A stretch of DNA of 64,000 nucleotides, from NCBI GenBank assembly GCA_017569285.1, contig CP069419.1:2914001-2978000 (forward strand), in the 5' to 3' direction. Shown piece after piece: positions 59,647 to 64,000 of this stretch. The notes beneath the pieces were generated by a model, which saw only the letters and a program-made list of their open reading frames with translations, was not told where the DNA came from and did not search any database. This stretch comes from Clostridiales bacterium. GTDB lineage: Bacteria > Bacillota > Clostridia > Christensenellales > Aristaeellaceae. The first letter of the stretch is position 1. Each line of letters begins with the position of its first letter. Position numbers and translations under genes: made by a program.

Positions 59647-61149
59647 ATGAAGCGGAGAATCCTGACAGCGCTGGCAGCGGTATGCTTTATTCTCGGCGTG
59701 CTGATCCTGGTCCTGACGGACTGGTATACGGGAAAATTCAATACAAGCTTTGCGGGGCTGCTGTTTACGCTGATGACGCCGGTGAAGGGCGTGGGCGGCG
59801 GATTCTGGCAGGACCTGTGCGCAGCTATCCTGCCGAAGGTGATTCCGGCGGCAGTGGTTTACCTGTTGCTGCTGGGCTGGTTCCGGGGGCACATCGCGTA
59901 TGAAGCGGTGAAAAAGCACGCGGCGTTCCTGGAGAAGACGGAACGGATCCGGACGTTGACCGGAAAGCTGCTGGTGGCGCTGGGATTCCTGACGCTGGCA
60001 GCGGCACTGGTTTTCTGCTGGGTGAAGCTGAATGTGAGCGATTACCTGCGGACGCGGAATGCGCAGACACGGATTTACGAAGAGCAGTATGTGGACCCGA
60101 ACACCGTGGCGGTGACGGCGCCGGCGGAGAAGCCGAACGTGATCTGGCTGGTGCTGGAGAGCATGGAGACGACGTACGCCTCAAGGGAAGAGGGCGGAAT
60201 CCAGGACGCGAACTACATGCCGAACCTGACCCGGCTGGCGAAGGAGAACATCTCCTTTTCGAACACGGAGAAGCTGGGCGGGCTGCACACGACGAACAAC
60301 ACGAACTGGACCATGGCGGCGCTGTTTGCCGGGACCAGCGGACTGCCCTTCGGCTTCCCGGTGGACCAGAACAGCATGAACAAATACACGGAGTTCGCGC
60401 CGGACATTGCGGCGATGGGCGACATCCTGAAGCGGGACGGATACGTGAACGAATTCCTGTGCGGCAGCGACGCGGCATACGGCGGGCGGGCGCTATACTT
60501 CCGGGACCACGGGGCATACGAAATCTACGACCTGTTCAGGGCCCGGGAAAACGGGGATATCCCGAAGGATTACTACGTTTTCTGGGGATTTGAGGACCGG
60601 CACCTGTTCCGCATCGCGAAGCAGGAGCTGACGCGGCTGTACGAGGCCGGGGAGCCCTTCAACCTGACGATGCTGACGGTGGACGCGCATCACCTGGGCG
60701 GGTACACCTGCGAGGAATGCGGGAACGAGTATCCGGAGCGGACGGCGAACGTGATCGCCTGCACGGACCGGCAGGTGGGCGAATTCATTGAATGGTGCCA
60801 GGCACAGCCGTTCTACGGCAATACGGTGATCGTGATCACGGGGGACCACCCCCGGATGGACACCTTCCTGACGGAGGGTGTGGACTACCAGGACCGGACG
60901 ATCTACAACTGCTTCCTGAACGCGCGGAAGGCGCCGGAGGGCGGCACGGAGAACCGGACCGCGGTGATGATGGACCTGTATCCCACGATGCTGGGCGCGA
61001 TGGGGTATACGATTGAGGGAAACCGGCTGGGGCTGGGGACCGACCTGTTCTCCGGGGAGAAAACCCTGGCGGAAGAAATGGGATACGAAGAACTGAACGA
61101 AGAGGTTTCGAAGTATTCGGAATACTTTGTGACCCACTTCGCGAGATAA
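59647..61149 (+). CDS. LTA synthase family sulfatase/phosphoglycerol transferase
   Basis: A 500-residue membrane-anchored enzyme of the LtaS/alkaline-phosphatase superfamily. Three to four N-terminal helices are followed by an outer catalytic domain. Metal and active-site segments are NVIWLVLESMETTY (Glu), HTTNNTNWTMAALF with the candidate threonine nucleophile, and VIVITGDHPRMD. Family members add glycerol-phosphate or phosphoethanolamine to envelope glycans or lipids. The gene is 21 bp after the FRG gene, and the next gene is 12 bp downstream. Confidence 0.87.
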   Translation: MKRRILTALAAVCFILGVLILVLTDWYTGKFNTSFAGLLFTLMTPVKGVGGGFWQDLCAAILPKVIPAAVVYLLLLGWFRGHIAYEAVKKHAAFLEKTERIRTLTGKLLVALGFLTLAAALVFCWVKLNVSDYLRTRNAQTRIYEEQYVDPNTVAVTAPAEKPNVIWLVLESMETTYASREEGGIQDANYMPNLTRLAKENISFSNTEKLGGLHTTNNTNWTMAALFAGTSGLPFGFPVDQNSMNKYTEFAPDIAAMGDILKRDGYVNEFLCGSDAAYGGRALYFRDHGAYEIYDLFRARENGDIPKDYYVFWGFEDRHLFRIAKQELTRLYEAGEPFNLTMLTVDAHHLGGYTCEECGNEYPERTANVIACTDRQVGEFIEWCQAQPFYGNTVIVITGDHPRMDTFLTEGVDYQDRTIYNCFLNARKAPEGGTENRTAVMMDLYPTMLGAMGYTIEGNRLGLGTDLFSGEKTLAEEMGYEELNEEVSKYSEYFVTHFAR

Positions 61150-61161
61150 CAGGGAGAAGGT

Positions 61162-63144
61162 ATGAAACGAAGGATCCTGATACTGGCCGCGATGTGCGCG
61201 GTGCTCCTGCTGCTGGCCGGGACGGCCGGGGCGGACGTGACCATCAGCGAGGTGATGGCGAGCAACGGCACATATGAAAACGGCGAGGCATACGACTGGG
61301 TGGAGCTGCACAACGACGGGAACAAGGCCGTGGACATCGGCGGATGGTACCTGAGCGACAGCAAGAAAAACCCGATGAAATGGGCGTTCCCGAAGGGCGC
61401 GAAGATCAAGGCCGGCGGATACGTAACGGTGTTCTGCACGGGCGAAGAGGTGCAGAACGCGGGCAAGGGAAGCGTGTTCTACACGGACTGGGCGATTTCG
61501 TCCTCCGGGGAGACGCTGATCCTTTCCGACGCGGAAGGCACAGAGCTGGACCGGGTGAAGATGCCGGAGCAGTACGGCAACGTATCCTGGGGACGGCCGG
61601 CGGGCGGCGGGGAAGCCGGCTTTTTTGAAACGGCGACCCGCGGCGCGAAGAACGCGAAGGAAGCATATGGCGGACGGACCGGGACGCCCCGGATTATGAC
61701 GCCCGGCGGATTCTACACGGACAGCGTGGTGGTGTACGCCTCCGAAGAGGGCGGCACGACGCTGCGCTACACCACGGACGGAGAGACGCCCACCGCGAAG
61801 AGCAAGCAGTTTCCGACGGAAGGCCTGCTGCTGAAAAAGACCACGCCGCTGCGGGTGAAGGCGTTCCGGGAGGGGGAGGTTTCCTCCGAAACGGTGAGCG
61901 CGACGTATTTCATCAACGACGACCCGATGACGCCGGTGGTGAGCCTGATTACCGACGACAAATACCTGTTCAATAAGAAAACCGGGATGCTGGTGAAGGG
62001 CACCGGGAGCACGCCGAACTACTCCAAGGGATTCGAGTATCCGGTACATATTGAGTACTTCAACGGGAAAGGCGCGCAGGAGATCAGCCAGAACGGCACG
62101 ATGACCGTATCCGGCCATAGCGCGCGGATCAACGCCCAGAAGAGCATTGCCCTGTACGCCCGGAAATCCTGGGGCGCAGCGACGTTCGCGTTCAATCCCT
62201 TCCCGACGCGGGACTACACGGAATACAAGAGCCTGCTGCTGCGGGCGGCGAACAGCGACGCCTACGCGACGCGTGTGCGGGACATCGTGGCCAGCTCGCT
62301 GGCAGAGGGGCAGGGCATCCTGTACCAGGACCATGTGGTGATCCAGGTGTACATCAACGGCGAATACTGGGGCCACTACAACCTGCGGGAGAAGATCAAC
62401 AAGCACTTTATCGCGGCCTATGAGGGCGTGACGGAAGAAGCCCAGGTGGACGCGATTGACATCCTGGCACGGACGGGGACGGACCAGTTCCTGCAGAACG
62501 GGGACAACACCGACTGGCTGGCACTGTGCGACTACTGCAAAAAGCAGGACCTGAACGACCCGGAGAAGCTCACGTATGTGGAAGAGCGGCTGGACATCGA
62601 CAACATGTTTACGCACGCGGCATTCGAGATTATCCTGGGGAACGTGGACTTCACGAACGTGCGGGTATACCGCGTGCCGGGCGGGAAGTGGAAGTACCTG
62701 CTGTTTGACGTGGAGGCCTGCTGGCGGAACCTGGACAAGACGCCGATTGAATACTACATCAAGCCGCTGAACGCCAAGATCCAGGGATTCCGGCACGAGC
62801 CGCTGAACGCGCTGCTGAAGGTGCCGGAGATGAAGGAGCGGTTCCTGCGGCGGGTGAGCGAGCTGCTCAGCACGGTGTTCCGGTGGGACAACGTGGAGAA
62901 GACGTTCGACGGCATCCTGGCGCAGGTGGAGCCGATCCTGCCGCGGCATATCGCCCGGTGGAAGAACATGAAGCTGGGCAACTGGCAGACGAACATCAAG
63001 GCGACGAAGTATTACGCGCGCGTGCGGCCGAAGGAAATTCCCGGCATGCTGAAGGACGCGATGAAGCTGACGGGCGATGAGATGGAGGAATACTTCGGCG
63101 AGACGCTGCGGCTGCTGGAGGAAACGAACAAAAAGCCGGAATGA
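61162..63144 (+). CDS. Exported lamin-tail and CotH kinase protein
   Basis: A 660-residue secreted protein. Signal peptide (RRILILAAMCAVLLLLAGTAGA), then a lamin-tail domain (VTISEVMASNGTYENGEAYD, WVELHNDGNKAVDIGGWYLS), a chitobiase-like/FN3-associated module (TLRYTTDGETPT), and a CotH kinase domain. CotH motifs are VVIQVYINGEYWGHYNLREK, and NVRVYRVPGGKWKYLLFDVEACW, where D and E stand at the catalytic D-x-D positions, so activity is more likely than in the paralogue at 44292. It may phosphorylate surface proteins. It starts 12 bp after the LTA-synthase-like gene. Confidence 0.88.
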   Translation: MKRRILILAAMCAVLLLLAGTAGADVTISEVMASNGTYENGEAYDWVELHNDGNKAVDIGGWYLSDSKKNPMKWAFPKGAKIKAGGYVTVFCTGEEVQNAGKGSVFYTDWAISSSGETLILSDAEGTELDRVKMPEQYGNVSWGRPAGGGEAGFFETATRGAKNAKEAYGGRTGTPRIMTPGGFYTDSVVVYASEEGGTTLRYTTDGETPTAKSKQFPTEGLLLKKTTPLRVKAFREGEVSSETVSATYFINDDPMTPVVSLITDDKYLFNKKTGMLVKGTGSTPNYSKGFEYPVHIEYFNGKGAQEISQNGTMTVSGHSARINAQKSIALYARKSWGAATFAFNPFPTRDYTEYKSLLLRAANSDAYATRVRDIVASSLAEGQGILYQDHVVIQVYINGEYWGHYNLREKINKHFIAAYEGVTEEAQVDAIDILARTGTDQFLQNGDNTDWLALCDYCKKQDLNDPEKLTYVEERLDIDNMFTHAAFEIILGNVDFTNVRVYRVPGGKWKYLLFDVEACWRNLDKTPIEYYIKPLNAKIQGFRHEPLNALLKVPEMKERFLRRVSELLSTVFRWDNVEKTFDGILAQVEPILPRHIARWKNMKLGNWQTNIKATKYYARVRPKEIPGMLKDAMKLTGDEMEEYFGETLRLLEETNKKPE

Positions 63145-63157
63145 GGGGGATGGACCC

Positions 63158-63817
63158 ATGCTGAAATACCCGTGCCTGGTGCTGGACCACGACGATACGA
63201 CGGTGAACTCTACCGCCACGGTACACTATCCCTGCTTTGTGGAGTACATGGCGAAGTATTTTCCCAATGTGCACCTGACGCTGGAGGAGTATTTCAACTA
63301 CAATTTCGACCCCGGCGTGATCGACATGTTCACGAAGATCTGCGGGATGACGTGGGACCAGATGATGGACGAGGAGAAGTACTGGAAGGCCTATGCCTCC
63401 ACCCACGTGCCGAAGGCTTACCCGGGCATCCGGGAGATTATGGAAGAGCAGAAAAAACGGGGCGGAAGGGTGTGCGTGGTGAGCCACTCCTTCCGGGAGA
63501 ATATCCTGCGGGATTACCGCGAGAACGGCCTGCCGGAGCCGGACCTGGTGTACGGATGGGAATGCCCGCCGGAGCAGCGCAAACCCGCCGTATGGCCCCT
63601 GGAACAGATTATGGCGAAGTGGGGCTACCAGCCCGGAGAACTGCTGGTGGTGGACGACCTGAAGCCGGGATATGACATGGCGAAGGCCGCGGGCGTACCC
63701 TTTGCCGCCGCCGGATGGGCCAACGACATCGAAAAGATTGAACAGTTTATGCGGAAGAACTGCGGGCTGTACTTCAAGACCGTGGAAGGGCTGCGGAAAT
63801 ACCTGTTTGAAGACTGA
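63158..63817 (+). CDS. HAD superfamily phosphatase
   Basis: A 219-residue haloacid dehalogenase-like hydrolase. Motif I is LVLDHDDTTVNS near residue 7 (with His between the Asp residues: DHDDT), motif II is VVSHS, and motif IV is VVDDLKPGYDMAK. The cap domain between suggests a phosphoglycolate phosphatase-like or sugar phosphatase enzyme. The start at 63158 follows GGGGGATGG-type purines; longer in-frame starts lie in the CotH gene. The end has AGGGGGACGGAAGG leading to the next gene. Confidence 0.88.
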   Translation: MLKYPCLVLDHDDTTVNSTATVHYPCFVEYMAKYFPNVHLTLEEYFNYNFDPGVIDMFTKICGMTWDQMMDEEKYWKAYASTHVPKAYPGIREIMEEQKKRGGRVCVVSHSFRENILRDYRENGLPEPDLVYGWECPPEQRKPAVWPLEQIMAKWGYQPGELLVVDDLKPGYDMAKAAGVPFAAAGWANDIEKIEQFMRKNCGLYFKTVEGLRKYLFED

Positions 63818-63830
63818 GGGGGACGGAAGG

Positions 63831-64000
63831 ATGAAACAGCAGATTGCCGGGAAGACGGTGCGCGTGCTCGGCCGGACGGCGGAGGACGGGGGCATGCTGT
63901 GGCTGATGTCCTCCCTGAGCGAGGCGGGCTTTACCGTGAGCGGCGCCGCGGAAGTGAAGCTGGTGCTGAAGGCGGACGACACGGTGAGTGATCCCGCGCG
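63831..64000 (+). CDS. SGNH/GDSL (CE2-like) esterase, N-terminal part, cut by window end
   Basis: The first 56 codons of a reading frame that continues beyond the window. GKTVRVLGRTAEDGGMLWLM, then SEAGFTVSGAAEVKLVLKAD matches the N-terminal beta-sandwich of CE2-type acetyl esterases and related GDSL hydrolases, which precede the catalytic SGNH domain. GGACGGAAGG is the ribosome site, 14 bp after the HAD gene. The catalytic residues lie outside the window, so the assignment is by this N-terminal domain only. Confidence 0.7.
   Translation, partial: MKQQIAGKTVRVLGRTAEDGGMLWLMSSLSEAGFTVSGAAEVKLVLKADDTVSDPA

Overview
The window looks like the chromosome of an anaerobic, moderately GC-rich member of the Bacillota (Clostridia), probably a gut or rumen organism. 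The basis is an electron-bifurcating type [FeFe] hydrogenase, the murB-rapZ-whiA cell-envelope block, M42 aminopeptidases, a domain-permuted GH3 glycosidase, CotH-family surface proteins, strong AGGAGG ribosome sites and Bacillota-style tRNA-Met genes. Genus-level placement cannot be proved from the window.

Layout. 1-6.8 kb is a defence-flavoured island with visibly lower GC than the rest: the end of a type I-C CRISPR operon (cas8c, cas7), a 25-repeat array that starts 15 bp after cas7 with no leader and no cas4-cas1-cas2, then a MazG-like pyrophosphohydrolase, a GIY-YIG/DUF2075 helicase-like protein and a zinc-ribbon membrane protein. 6.9-19 kb holds two M42 peptidases, a secreted protein, an AEC transporter, a sugar ABC transporter with a GH13 sucrose-phosphorylase-like enzyme, an esterase and a PHP protein. 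19-28 kb holds secreted proteins, a REP-associated tyrosine transposase framed by its palindromes, a TetR/ABC-2 exporter operon, a methyltransferase and a fragment of an AAA/DUF4143 gene. 28-42 kb holds an MGMT-like protein, a TldD/TldE pair, an aldolase, GH3, NUDIX, murB-rapZ-whiA, a GT-C-like membrane protein and a hendecad-repeat surface protein. 42.4-43.7 kb holds two tRNA-Met genes and a repeat mosaic. 43.7-48 kb holds an ECF sigma factor with an anti-sigma/CotH fusion, a BrnT/BrnA module and a split ThrE exporter. 48-58 kb holds a dCMP deaminase and a long hydrogenase locus (DRTGG, HATPase, HsfB-like sensor, PHP, HydC, HATPase, ferredoxin-like, HydB, HydA). 58.8-64 kb holds an FRG protein, an LTA-synthase-like sulfatase, a lamin-tail/CotH protein, a HAD phosphatase and the start of an SGNH esterase.

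The most striking feature is the intergenic DNA. At least four families of short structured repeats recur: (1) a 27-nt REP hairpin, arranged as 65-bp inverted pairs around the RAYT gene and as single halves elsewhere; (2) a 29-bp GAAACAG...CTGTTTC quasi-palindrome that replaces the left half of the first family at three sites; (3) inverted repeats with GGGAC/GTCCC cores; (4) a roughly 102-bp two-hairpin element in seven copies whose stems differ in sequence but remain base-paired. Three copies of element 4 interrupt a GGGAC/GTCCC-type repeat, two of them exactly between GGGACA and GTCCC, and three sit in tandem behind the tRNA-Met gene, interleaved with duplicated tRNA 3' ends. This nested, covarying repeat system is the best candidate here for something undescribed.
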